From: CAYWEM01 sp964457225
Lineage (GTDB): Bacteria > Acidobacteriota > Aminicenantia > UBA2199
DNA: 64,000 nucleotides
Assembly (NCBI GenBank): GCA_964457225.1
Contig: CAYWEM010000003.1
Span: forward strand, 1 to 64,000
Direction: 5' to 3'
The first letter of the stretch is position 1. Every line of letters begins with the position of its first letter. The position numbers and the translations under genes are program-made. Below are positions 17,484 to 25,336 of this stretch, in pieces. The notes beneath the pieces are model-generated. The model saw nothing but the letters and a program-made list of their open reading frames with translations, had not been told where the DNA came from and did no database searches.

Positions 17484-17496
17484 ATCAGGAGGATCA

Positions 17497-17685
17497 ATGG
17501 CAAAAAAAGTCAAACTCTCCAGCGAGGCCCTGCGCAAGGCCGATGAGATAATAGCCCTGCAGGGTTATTCCTCATTGGAAGAAATGGTCGAGGAACTGAT
17601 CGCCCGTGAATTCGAGAAGATCAAATCCGGTGATGACCCGGAAGAAATGGCTGAAAGGCTGAGCGGCCTCGGTTACATTTCCTGA
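17497..17685 (+). CDS. Small protein with RHH-like helices and a C-terminal LxxLGYI motif
   Basis: 62 residues. The N-terminus MAKKVKLSSEALRKADEI and 'YSSLEEMVEELIAREF' resemble the strand-helix-helix of ribbon-helix-helix proteins. The C-terminus is ERLSGLGYIS; an LxxLGY ending is what I recall on many alkaline-phosphatase/sulfatase-superfamily proteins, an observation from memory. A strong AGGAGG site precedes the ATG. It sits between the second phosphatase and the membrane protein, whose ATG overlaps its stop codon, so it is very likely part of the same system. No function is known to me. Confidence 0.7.
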   Translation: MAKKVKLSSEALRKADEIIALQGYSSLEEMVEELIAREFEKIKSGDDPEEMAERLSGLGYIS

Positions 17686-18506
17686 TGCTTTACCAGCTGC
17701 ATCACCTGCTTCAGCGGGGGCTGGACATCCTGCTGACTCCACTGGACCGCCTCTCGCCCTGGCTTGGCCTCGGCGGCCTGGCCCTGCTGAGCACCTTCCT
17801 GGTTCTGCCCGTATACCGCTTTCTCACCCGGCCTGAAAGGCTCAAGGCCTGTAAAAACCAGATCAAGGCCAATATCCTGGCCATCCGCATATACCGCGAT
17901 TTTTGGCGGGTCATCGTGGCTTCCTTCGGCCGCAGCCTGGGCTGGACCTCGCTTTATTTCGCCCAGCACCTGCTGCCCCTGCTGCTGCTGGTGCCCCTGC
18001 TCTGGCCCCTGCTGCTGCAGATGGACGCCCGTTACGGCCGCCGAACCTTTCACGAAGGGGAAGCTTTCGTTCTGCACGCCGTAATGCAAGACGACCTGGC
18101 TGACTCAGAACTTCGATTGCTGGACAGCGAGGCGGTCAAACCGCTGATGAACCCGGTACGGGTCAAGGCCCTGGGCGAAATGAACTGGCAACTGGCCCCG
18201 ACCAACGAGGGCAGGCATACAATCCGGCTGGAAATCAACGGGCGGGAGATCGAAAAGGAAGTAGTCGCCGGGCGGCATGTCGGTATGCTTTCCTGGCGTC
18301 GGGCGGTTCCCGACCTGGAAAGCGCCCTGCTGGCCCCCCTGGAAAAGTCCCTGCCGTCTTCAGCGGGCCTGAAGGAAATCAGCTTCGCCTATCCCCCGGC
18401 CCGCATGAAACTGGGGCCGTTTTCCGGGCACTGGCTGATCCCCTACCTGCTGCTGGTCCTGGTCCTGGCCCTCTGCTTCAGAAAAAGGTTCGGAGTCGAG
18501 TTTTAG
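17685..18506 (+). CDS. Three-helix integral membrane protein, possibly Oxa1-superfamily (EMC3/DUF106-like)
   Basis: 273 residues with hydrophobic segments at about 22-45, 85-112 and 243-265. Between the first two is a basic, helical cytoplasmic-looking loop (RPERLKACKNQIKANILAIRIYRDFWR). A soluble region (about 115-240) follows. The hydrophobic layout plus charged loop recalls the YidC/EMC3/DUF106 insertase group, but I see no signature strong enough to be sure. Its start overlaps the previous stop by one base. If insertase-like, it might handle the neighbouring phosphatases; this is inference. Confidence 0.5.
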   Translation: MLYQLHHLLQRGLDILLTPLDRLSPWLGLGGLALLSTFLVLPVYRFLTRPERLKACKNQIKANILAIRIYRDFWRVIVASFGRSLGWTSLYFAQHLLPLLLLVPLLWPLLLQMDARYGRRTFHEGEAFVLHAVMQDDLADSELRLLDSEAVKPLMNPVRVKALGEMNWQLAPTNEGRHTIRLEINGREIEKEVVAGRHVGMLSWRRAVPDLESALLAPLEKSLPSSAGLKEISFAYPPARMKLGPFSGHWLIPYLLLVLVLALCFRKRFGVEF

Positions 18507-18556
18507 AGTTAATATTCCAAGCAGGGAAAGCGAAAAAAACAGCTGATCCTGTAAAG

Positions 18557-18585
18557 CTTATATCGGGGCTTTTTTCAGGTATAAT
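18557..18585 (+). promoter_or_regulatory. Promoter of the amidotransferase gene
   Basis: Perfect TATAAT at 18580-18585; a 17-bp spacer gives a weak CTTATA at 18557-18562. The GAGGAG ribosome site lies before the ATG at 18605, so this message has a normal leader. Confidence 0.5.
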
Positions 18586-18604
18586 ACGGCCTTGAGGAGT
18601 CCCC

Positions 18605-19285
18605 ATGCTGCTGATTGCCGACACTTTCATTTCAGATGCTTTCGCGCTGACCTTCGACCGCCTGCTGGCTGACACGGCCAAGCAGGCCGGAATCAAGGCG
18701 GAGTTCTGGCGGCCGTTGAAACAGCCCCCTATCACAGACCTGGCGCGCTTCAGCCATATGATCATGTCGGGCTCAGAGGCTTCGATCGTTGACGACCACC
18801 CCTGGGAACAGCCGCTGGCCGAAGTACTGGACGCTTTCATGGCAGCAGGCAAGCCGGTACTCGGCATTTGCTACAGCCACCAGTTTATCGCCAAGAGACT
18901 GCTGGGCAGGAAGCACGTCCGCCACTCCGCCTGCCCGGAATTCGGCTACCGTCGGATCGAATTCAGCGCCAACCCCCTCTTCGCCGGGATCGAAACCCCA
19001 CTGGTTTCGGTGGTCTCCCATTTCGACGAGGTGCTGGACCTGGGGGAGAACTTCGACGTCCTGGCCTCTACTCCCGACTGCGCGGTGCAGGCCTTCCAGC
19101 TCAAGGGAGCCCCGGTCTGGGGAGTGCAGTTTCATCCCGAATACGGCCCCGGCAGTATCGAGGAGATCTTTGTCGAAGTCAATGCGATTTTCCCCGGCTT
19201 CAGGAGCCGGTATTTCGACGAACGCAGCCGGCCGGGAGAAACAGATCAGAACCGGATGATCTTCACCAATTTCCTGAAACAATGA
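18605..19285 (+). CDS. Class I glutamine amidotransferase-like protein
   Basis: 226 residues with a complete class I triad: Cys89 in GICYSHQ, His177 and Glu179 in QFHPEYG. It resembles the stand-alone GMP-synthase-like amidotransferase group (YfeJ-type), often annotated as homoserine O-succinyltransferase-like or gamma-glutamyl hydrolases, where the ammonia acceptor is unknown. TATAAT and GAGGAG upstream support the ATG at 18605. Monocistronic; it is convergent with the ATPase gene. Confidence 0.85.
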   Translation: MLLIADTFISDAFALTFDRLLADTAKQAGIKAEFWRPLKQPPITDLARFSHMIMSGSEASIVDDHPWEQPLAEVLDAFMAAGKPVLGICYSHQFIAKRLLGRKHVRHSACPEFGYRRIEFSANPLFAGIETPLVSVVSHFDEVLDLGENFDVLASTPDCAVQAFQLKGAPVWGVQFHPEYGPGSIEEIFVEVNAIFPGFRSRYFDERSRPGETDQNRMIFTNFLKQ

Positions 19286-19411
19286 AGCGGGCGAACTTGC
19301 TTGTCTCCGGCGAATCCGACGGGTATTCCACGGTAATAACAGATCGCCGGGCAGGGCAGGGAGACAGGACAAAACTGTTCTCAATAATCCGGATGCTGTT
19401 CCAAAAGAGAA

Positions 19412-20506
19412 TTACAATCTCAGTATCCAATGCTTTAACATTACATCCTGAATTGTATATGCCCCGTTTTTCAGAACGATCTCTTTTTTTATGAGCGAGT
19501 CAAGGGATTTTGTCACCTGGGAGGGAGTTGAAAAACTCACGGATTTTAAGGAATCCGCTGAATACAGTTCCCTGCCCTCATTTATGGCAATCAGCTTAAG
19601 GGTTTTTCGCTGATTCAGGGTGAGACTGTCCCAGAGAGTCATGAATTCATTTTCATTACGTTTCAGTATTTCATTATGAGTCCTGTTTATTATTTCTTGA
19701 TCCGTCAGATCACTGTCCCAGAGAAAAAAGAAAAATTGCTGAATATACATTGGGTGCTCTTCGCAGAGTTTGATAACGTCAAGTATCTGCTTTTCTGAAA
19801 TTTTTTTGTGTTTGCGGAATAATCCTTTTACCCAGCCGACGTACTCAGCTTCATCTATTTCAGGTAATGGACAACTCTGGGCCAGTTTATAAAAGGCTTT
19901 GCCTTTGGAATTGAACATACCGGCAAGTATATGCCGCCTGCTTCCGGCAAATACATAGGATATTCGATTGTGTTTCTGAATGATTCCCCGAAGCCGTTTT
20001 TCGAATTCACCTTTTGAATAGTTTTCGATCTCCTGGAACTCATCAAAAACAACCACCATTTTATTCTTTACCGAATACTTCTGTAACAGGTTCATGGCAT
20101 TTTCAAGAAGTATCGTTTTGTCTTTTGATCTGAAAGCCGGACTCAAGGACGGGAGTCCGGTTGCCGGATCTATCGATATTGAAAAATTCGCCGAGGTAAA
20201 AAACTCACGCGCGGCTTTTATCAGCTTCTCAGCTCCGGATTCAAGCTGGCCGGCGCTTTTCATGACAGCTGTGATGAAATCCTCTTCGCTTACAGTACCG
20301 TAAAGGTCGATATACATTTTTACCGTATCAGGATTCAGCCTGGAGAACACCTGGTATATCAATGATGTTTTCCCCATCCTCCTGTTTGCGTAAAGCATCA
20401 CGTTCTGAGAGTTTTCAATGAGATTGATAAGGTCTTCCTGCTCCTTCTCCCGGTTACAGAACCGATCTCCGGTAACGATTCCTGAAAAGCTGAAGGGATT
20501 GCCCAT
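19412..20506 (-). CDS. AAA+ family ATPase (archaeal-ATPase/STAND-like)
   Basis: 364 residues. The N-terminus has 'REKEQEDLINLI' followed by Walker A ANRRMGKT (40-47) and Walker B VVVFDEFQEI (Asp155, Glu156), the pattern of archaeal-type ATPases (Pfam ATPase/AAA_14 class). A C-terminal winged-helix-like region (about 310-360) carries 'SFSTPSQVTKSLDSLIKKEIV'. These proteins often belong to mobile or defence contexts; the role is unknown. Base composition is AT-richer than its neighbours, pointing to transfer. It is expressed from a promoter containing a perfect dyad (20544-20560). ATG follows AGAGG. Confidence 0.8.
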   Translation of the reverse strand: MGNPFSFSGIVTGDRFCNREKEQEDLINLIENSQNVMLYANRRMGKTSLIYQVFSRLNPDTVKMYIDLYGTVSEEDFITAVMKSAGQLESGAEKLIKAAREFFTSANFSISIDPATGLPSLSPAFRSKDKTILLENAMNLLQKYSVKNKMVVVFDEFQEIENYSKGEFEKRLRGIIQKHNRISYVFAGSRRHILAGMFNSKGKAFYKLAQSCPLPEIDEAEYVGWVKGLFRKHKKISEKQILDVIKLCEEHPMYIQQFFFFLWDSDLTDQEIINRTHNEILKRNENEFMTLWDSLTLNQRKTLKLIAINEGRELYSADSLKSVSFSTPSQVTKSLDSLIKKEIVLKNGAYTIQDVMLKHWILRL

Positions 20507-20825
20507 ATTACACCTCTTTGGCTAATATATATAGTGTAATATATTGCACTTATTGTGCAATGTCAAGTTTTTTCATGCTTCAGGCAAAAATATCCCCAAA
20601 AACATTAAATCATCAAGAAACACGCTAATTGGGTTGTTTTCAACTTGATTTGTGTTGAATTGACCAGAAACCGCTTTTGCTTAGTTGGACTTTATTCGGG
20701 AAATCACCTTGCGAGCTGATTATCGGTGCATCGGCAGCTCATTACGCTTCAAATCATTTCGCGCTGACCTAAACACTGATTCATGGTCTCTGGAGATCCG
20801 GGTTTCCGGGCGATCTCAAAAAAAA
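20507..20825. other. Intergenic region, 319 bp, AT-rich
   Basis: Lies between the start of the ATPase gene (20506) and the 3' end of the methyltransferase gene (20826), both on the minus strand. The first 60 bp hold the ATPase promoter and dyad; in the remainder I see no supported element. Confidence 0.5.
20538..20566 (-). promoter_or_regulatory. ATPase promoter with dyad operator in its spacer
   Basis: Minus-strand TTGACA (20566-20561), a 17-bp spacer, and TATATT (20543-20538). The spacer is exactly TTGCACAATAAGTGCAA, a perfect 6-bp inverted repeat with a 5-bp centre. A second imperfect dyad, GTGTAATATATTGCAC, overlaps the -10 box. This arrangement suggests repression by a dimeric regulator, perhaps the ATPase's own winged-helix region. 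Confidence 0.7.
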
Positions 20826-21590
20826 TCAACCTGCCTTGCGCGCCTTGAAAATGAAGTTGGAAGCACTCTTGAAACGGCCGGAAGCGGGCAGGAATTTCTC
20901 GATTTCATAACCCTTTCCTTCCAGGTGACTGCGGATCTCATCCGGGGTGAAGTAGAAGCGGATGGGCACGAAGTACCAGTCGAGAATCAATTCGGACAGT
21001 TTTTCACCCTTGCGGGACTTCTGCTTGAACAGCTGGCGCAGGGCCACCAGGGGCCAGGAAAAGAAGGCCATGGTTTTCGCCAGGGGCAGCCACATTTTTT
21101 TCGGCGTGCGCACCAGGGTCTTGCGCAGGATTTCATGCAGCCAGGTGAAACCGGTTCGCAGGTAGAGGGCCAGCAGCAGGGTGCCGCCCGGCTTGAGCAC
21201 CCGGTCGATTTCAGCCAGGGCCCGCCAGGGATCCTCGGTGTGGTGGGCGCTGCCCCAGGCCCAGACTATGTCGAAGGAAGCATCGGGGAAGGGCATCTGC
21301 AGCATGTCGTGCTGTATCAGCTCTATGTTTTCCAGCTTCATGGCTTCCTTGAGGGAGGCGGCCGTACCGAGACTGCCCGGCGATATGTCCAGGCCGGTGA
21401 CCTTGGCCGCGCCCATCGAGCCGAAGACGGTGCAGAAAATTCCTGTGCCGCAACCGCAGTCCAGCACCCGGCGGCCCTTGATTTCCTCTTCGTTGAAAAA
21501 CAGTTCGAGGTGTTCCTTGCTTTCCTGGAAGCGGGGGACGTATTCAGTCCAGACAACATCGTAAAAATTCTGTACGTCTTCTTTTTTCAT
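20826..21590 (-). CDS. Class I SAM-dependent methyltransferase
   Basis: 254 residues. Motif I is VLDCGCGTGIF (about 41-51), acidic motif II VTGLDISP, motif III 'FDIVWAWGSAHH' and 'RVLKPGGTLLL', all from the Methyltransf_11/25 fold. The Leu/Phe-rich C-terminal half could touch a lipid or membrane substrate. Substrate unknown. A TTGCCT/TAAAAT promoter is present at 21639-21611 with AAGGA before the ATG. Divergent from the secreted protein gene at 21709. Confidence 0.85.
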   Translation of the reverse strand: MKKEDVQNFYDVVWTEYVPRFQESKEHLELFFNEEEIKGRRVLDCGCGTGIFCTVFGSMGAAKVTGLDISPGSLGTAASLKEAMKLENIELIQHDMLQMPFPDASFDIVWAWGSAHHTEDPWRALAEIDRVLKPGGTLLLALYLRTGFTWLHEILRKTLVRTPKKMWLPLAKTMAFFSWPLVALRQLFKQKSRKGEKLSELILDWYFVPIRFYFTPDEIRSHLEGKGYEIEKFLPASGRFKSASNFIFKARKAG

Positions 21591-21610
21591 TTAGAGTCCT
21601 TAAGGCCGCC

Positions 21611-21639
21611 ATTTTAGCACAGCTCCGCCCTCCAGGCAA
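21611..21639 (-). promoter_or_regulatory. Promoter of the methyltransferase gene
   Basis: Minus-strand TTGCCT (21639-21634), 17-bp spacer, TAAAAT (21616-21611). Confidence 0.55.
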
Positions 21640-21657
21640 GGGAAAGCAGGCCGGTAT

Positions 21658-21686
21658 TTGACAATCCATTCGCCTATGCATAGAAT
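21658..21686 (+). promoter_or_regulatory. Promoter of the secreted protein gene
   Basis: TTGACA (21658-21663), 17-bp spacer, TAGAAT (21681-21686), one mismatch in twelve positions. It gives a 22-nt leader with AAGGAGG. Confidence 0.75.
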
Positions 21687-21708
21687 CCGGAGCAAACAAG
21701 GAGGAAAG

Positions 21709-22347
21709 ATGAACTTTGCTAAAACAATGAGAAAAGGGGCGGCCTTGCTGGTGGTGTTCTGTTTCACCTTTGTACTGCAGGTCCAGGCAATGCCCCTGCC
21801 GGTGCAAAGCGGAAGTGCCGCTCCAGGTTTTTCCGCCCTGCCCGACGAAGACCAGGGCCTGGTCGAAATAGAAGACGATGAATACAAGCCTGCCGGGAAA
21901 AAGAGTTCTATGACCCCGATCCTGATCGGCCTGGCCGCCGCCGGGGTGGTGGCCGCCCTGCTTTTCCTGGTGGTACTGAAATCAAGTTGGGATCTCTCCG
22001 GAACCTGGGACCTGACCGTCACCCAGACCGGGTCAGGTTACAAGGAATACCTGACCCTGGTTTGCACCGGCAGTAAGAAAGAAGGCTCAGCCCGTTTCAC
22101 CCTGGCGCACAGCGGCACCGGCACTTACTCGGTTCAAGGTAAAGACAATTTTACAGTGACCATACCCATTCCGCCCGGGCCGACAGTCAGTCTGCAGGGC
22201 CGTTTCGACAGCAAGGACCAGATCAGCGGCCGGGCCACCAATGACTCCGGTTACGAAGGCACCTTCACCGGCACCCGCAAAGCCGCCGGCAGTCTCGGAC
22301 AGCCGGCCGCAACCAGTCATAACCAGGGCATTACGGCAAAAAAATAG
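21709..22347 (+). CDS. Secreted or membrane-bound beta-domain protein
   Basis: 212 residues. N-terminal signal segment (about 10-27), an acidic linker (DEDQGLVEIEDDEYKPAG), a transmembrane helix (about 68-88) and a C-terminal beta-rich domain opening LSGTWDLTVTQTG, similar in style to lipocalin-like or lipid-binding modules. No specific family is certain. AAGGAGG at 21700 fixes the start at 21709; the upstream in-frame ATG at 21658 lies within the promoter. Confidence 0.65.
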   Translation: MNFAKTMRKGAALLVVFCFTFVLQVQAMPLPVQSGSAAPGFSALPDEDQGLVEIEDDEYKPAGKKSSMTPILIGLAAAGVVAALLFLVVLKSSWDLSGTWDLTVTQTGSGYKEYLTLVCTGSKKEGSARFTLAHSGTGTYSVQGKDNFTVTIPIPPGPTVSLQGRFDSKDQISGRATNDSGYEGTFTGTRKAAGSLGQPAATSHNQGITAKK

Positions 22348-22574
22348 TTTTCATCAGGCTGATCAGCAACCAAGGTCCTGAGTTTGGGGGTTTTCTTTGC
22401 AAGCCATACTGTATTAGATCTTTAATCCCGATCAAGCCGGAATTCTGACTTTTCTGATGATTGGATTTATACCCCTTTAAACAGCCTAAAACCCACTATT
22501 CTTTAGCCATCAAAGGCTTTTTCAATACAATTCTCATCAAATCAACCTGCTTTGCCTCGTTTTAACTGCATTTT

Positions 22575-22606
22575 CCCGCCGAATGGAACCCGGCGCGGTT
22601 TTTTTT
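22575..22606 (+). terminator. Intrinsic terminator or leader attenuator before the DUF5916 gene
   Basis: A stem (22575-22581 with 22591-22598, one bulge) and 9-nt loop are followed by eight T residues (22599-22606). It lies only 32 nt before the ATG at 22639. Because a promoter hardly fits between, it either ends the upstream message or attenuates this one. Confidence 0.55.
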
Positions 22607-22638
22607 CGTCTCCCTGGTATGAGACAACAGGAGGTTCG

Positions 22639-25284
22639 ATGAAAAACCTGAAAGCAATCATGACAGCAGCATTGCTCATAGCTTCGGCCTGGTTGATACC
22701 GGCCGCGGATCTACAGCAGGAAAAACGTGTTTACCGTGCGGCCCATGTCAATCCCCACCCTCCGGTCATAGACGGGAAAATCGATGACCCGGCCTGGGAA
22801 AAGGTACCCTGGAGCGGAGATTTCATCCAGCGCGAACCGAATGAAGGCCAGGCTCCGAGTCAGAAAACGGCTTTTAAAATACTGTACGACGACCAGAACC
22901 TGTACATCGCTGTCCGCGCCTATGACGATCAGCCGGAAAAAATCGTGCGCCGGGTTTCGCGGCGGGACGCCCTGGACGGTGACGTACTCAGTGTCTCGCT
23001 GGACAGTTACTTCGACCAGCGCTGCGCCTTCATATTTAAAATCAGCGCCGCCGGGGTCAAGGCCGATGAATTCATGAGCAACGACGGAGGCAGCCGCGAT
23101 CTCAGCTGGGACGCGGTCTGGTACGCCAAGACCGCCATCGACGACCAGGGCTGGGCCGCCGAAATGAAGATTCCCTTTTCCCAGTTGCGTTTTTCCGGCA
23201 GCGAGGAACAGACCTGGGGTCTGCAGGTGGACCGCTGGCTCGAGCGTAAGCAGGAACGTTCGGTCTGGCAGCCGATCCCCCGGGAAGCCCCGGGCTGGGT
23301 GCATCGCTTCGGCCTGCTGGAAGGCCTTTCCGGCATCAAGTCGGCCCGGCGCATCGAGCTGATGCCTTACGCGGTCGGCAAAGCCCATACCTACCCGGCC
23401 CAGGCAGGCAATCCCTTCGCCCCGGGGAGCTCTTTCAGCGGCCTGGGAGGGCTGGACGGCAAAATCGGGCTGACCAGCAACCTGACCCTGGACTTCACCC
23501 TCAATCCCGACTTCGGCCAGGTGGAAGCCGACCCCTCGGAAATCAACCTGACCGCCTTTGAAAGCTATTTCACCGAAAAAAGACCTTTTTTCATCGAAGG
23601 ACGCAACATTTTCAACTTCAACCTGATGGACGGGGACGGTGACTTCTCCATGGACAACCTGTTCTATTCCAGGCGGATCGGCCGCACTCCCCAGTTCAGG
23701 CCGCAACCTGGTTCCGGAGAATACCTGGACATGCCCGAGAACGTGCCGATCATCGGCGCCTTGAAGCTCAGCGGCAAAACCGCCGGCGGGTTTTCCATCG
23801 GGCTGATCAACGCCACCACGGCGCAGAGCAGCGCGGCCATCGGCAACTTCCAGGAGGAACGAAGTGAAATAGTAGAACCCCTGACCAATTTCCTGGTCCT
23901 GCGCCTGCAGAAGGACGCCAACCAGGGCGACACCATCTTCGGAGCCATGGCCACCGCCACCCATCGCGACATTTCCGCCGAGCATCTCAACTTCCTGCAC
24001 CATTCAGCCTACTCGGCCGGTTTTGACCTTTCCCACTCCTGGCATAAAAAGACCTATCGCATCATACTGCGCACCGTATTCAGCAATGTCCAGGGCAGCG
24101 AACAGGCCATCAGCCGCACCCAGCAGGCCCCCCAGCGTTATTACCAGCGGCCCGATGCAGAGCACCTGGAAATGAACGAAGAACTGACCTCCCTGTCCGG
24201 CCACGGCGGCACCCTGGCTTTCAGCAAAAGCGGCAACAGCCCCTGGCGTTTTTCCGGAGGGCTTACCTGGCGTTCCCCGGGCCTGGAGCTGAACGATGCC
24301 GGTTTCCTGCGTGAATCAGACGTCATGATGCAATGGCTCTGGTCCGGCTACAATTTCTGGAAGCCTTTTTTCATCTTCCGCTACTTCAACATCAACGTCA
24401 ACCAGTGGCAGGGTTGGAATTTCGCCGGAGAAAACATCTTCCAGGGCGGCAACATCAACTTGAACTTCCAATTCAAGAATTACTGGTGGGCCGGCCTGGG
24501 CATCAACCGCCAGGGTGACGGGCTTTCCAAGAGCGCCCTGCGCGGCGGGCCGGCCTTCAGAACCCTGGGTGGCTGGAACACCTGGTACAGTATTTCCACT
24601 GATCAAAGAAAAAAACTGCAGTTTTCCATCAATGGCTCGGAATTCCGGGGTGATCAGCAATCCAATATATTCAGCAATCTGCGTTTCGGCCTGGTTTACC
24701 GGCCCAGCAACGCCCTGCTTCTTTCAGTACAACCTTATTTCAGCGATGTGATGCGCACCATGCAGTACGTGGCCACCCGCGATTTCAACCAGGACAAGCG
24801 TTACGTGTTCGCCACCCTGGACCAGAAGACCATCGCCCTGATCACCCGTCTCAATCTCAACCTGACCCCGGATCTTTCCATCCAGTTCTACGGCCAGCCC
24901 TTCATCTCCAGCGGCCATTACCGTGACTTCAAGCACATCACCGCCCCCCGTCACGGCTCTTATTACCAGCGGTTCCGCAACTACCAGGACACGGAAATAA
25001 AATACGATCCGAGTTCGGAAACTTACTCGATCCATGAAAGCGGCAAAAGCCAGGCTGATTACAGCTTCGGCAACCCCAATTTCAATTTCCTGCAGTTCCG
25101 GGCCAACCTGGTCGTGCGCTGGGAGTATTCCCCGGGCTCGGTACTCTTCCTGGTCTGGTCCCAGGGACGCACCGACTGGCTGATCAACGGTGAACTGGGC
25201 TTTTTCGACGGCATGAGCGACCTCTTCGCCCTGCCGGCGCAGAACGTTTTCCTGTTAAAATTTTCCCATCGTTTCCGGCTCTGA
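22639..25284 (+). CDS. Outer-membrane-type DUF5916 protein with N-terminal CBM9-like domain
   Basis: 881 residues with a signal peptide (about 1-21). Next is a carbohydrate-binding family 9-like module with 'PPVIDGKIDDPAWEKVPW', 'YIAVRAYD' and 'WAAEMKIPFSQLRF' (about 35-230), then a long beta-strand-rich region with many alternating aromatic residues, consistent with a TonB-independent outer-membrane barrel, ending FLLKFSHRFRL. This matches DUF5916 proteins of Bacteroidota and Acidobacteriota, whose role is unknown. AGGAGG supports the ATG at 22639; the frame remains open upstream to 22552 but lacks a ribosome site there. Confidence 0.82.
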   Translation: MKNLKAIMTAALLIASAWLIPAADLQQEKRVYRAAHVNPHPPVIDGKIDDPAWEKVPWSGDFIQREPNEGQAPSQKTAFKILYDDQNLYIAVRAYDDQPEKIVRRVSRRDALDGDVLSVSLDSYFDQRCAFIFKISAAGVKADEFMSNDGGSRDLSWDAVWYAKTAIDDQGWAAEMKIPFSQLRFSGSEEQTWGLQVDRWLERKQERSVWQPIPREAPGWVHRFGLLEGLSGIKSARRIELMPYAVGKAHTYPAQAGNPFAPGSSFSGLGGLDGKIGLTSNLTLDFTLNPDFGQVEADPSEINLTAFESYFTEKRPFFIEGRNIFNFNLMDGDGDFSMDNLFYSRRIGRTPQFRPQPGSGEYLDMPENVPIIGALKLSGKTAGGFSIGLINATTAQSSAAIGNFQEERSEIVEPLTNFLVLRLQKDANQGDTIFGAMATATHRDISAEHLNFLHHSAYSAGFDLSHSWHKKTYRIILRTVFSNVQGSEQAISRTQQAPQRYYQRPDAEHLEMNEELTSLSGHGGTLAFSKSGNSPWRFSGGLTWRSPGLELNDAGFLRESDVMMQWLWSGYNFWKPFFIFRYFNINVNQWQGWNFAGENIFQGGNINLNFQFKNYWWAGLGINRQGDGLSKSALRGGPAFRTLGGWNTWYSISTDQRKKLQFSINGSEFRGDQQSNIFSNLRFGLVYRPSNALLLSVQPYFSDVMRTMQYVATRDFNQDKRYVFATLDQKTIALITRLNLNLTPDLSIQFYGQPFISSGHYRDFKHITAPRHGSYYQRFRNYQDTEIKYDPSSETYSIHESGKSQADYSFGNPNFNFLQFRANLVVRWEYSPGSVLFLVWSQGRTDWLINGELGFFDGMSDLFALPAQNVFLLKFSHRFRL

Positions 25285-25300
25285 ACATAGCAGCCCGCGT

Positions 25301-25329
25301 TTGCAATTCCCATGGCCGTCGATTATAAT
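25301..25329 (+). promoter_or_regulatory. Start-proximal promoter of the hybrid kinase gene
   Basis: TTGCAA (25301-25306), 17-bp spacer, TATAAT (25324-25329), then 7 nt to the ATG at 25337. The palindromic-looking CATGGCCG-CGGCCATGG surrounds the -10 region. Confidence 0.65.
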
Positions 25330-25336
25330 CGCGGCC

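Noticed and set aside
22711..24003. A 430-codon minus-strand frame opposite the DUF5916 gene
   Set aside because: It is a shadow of the DUF5916 coding frame and lacks a ribosome site and motifs.
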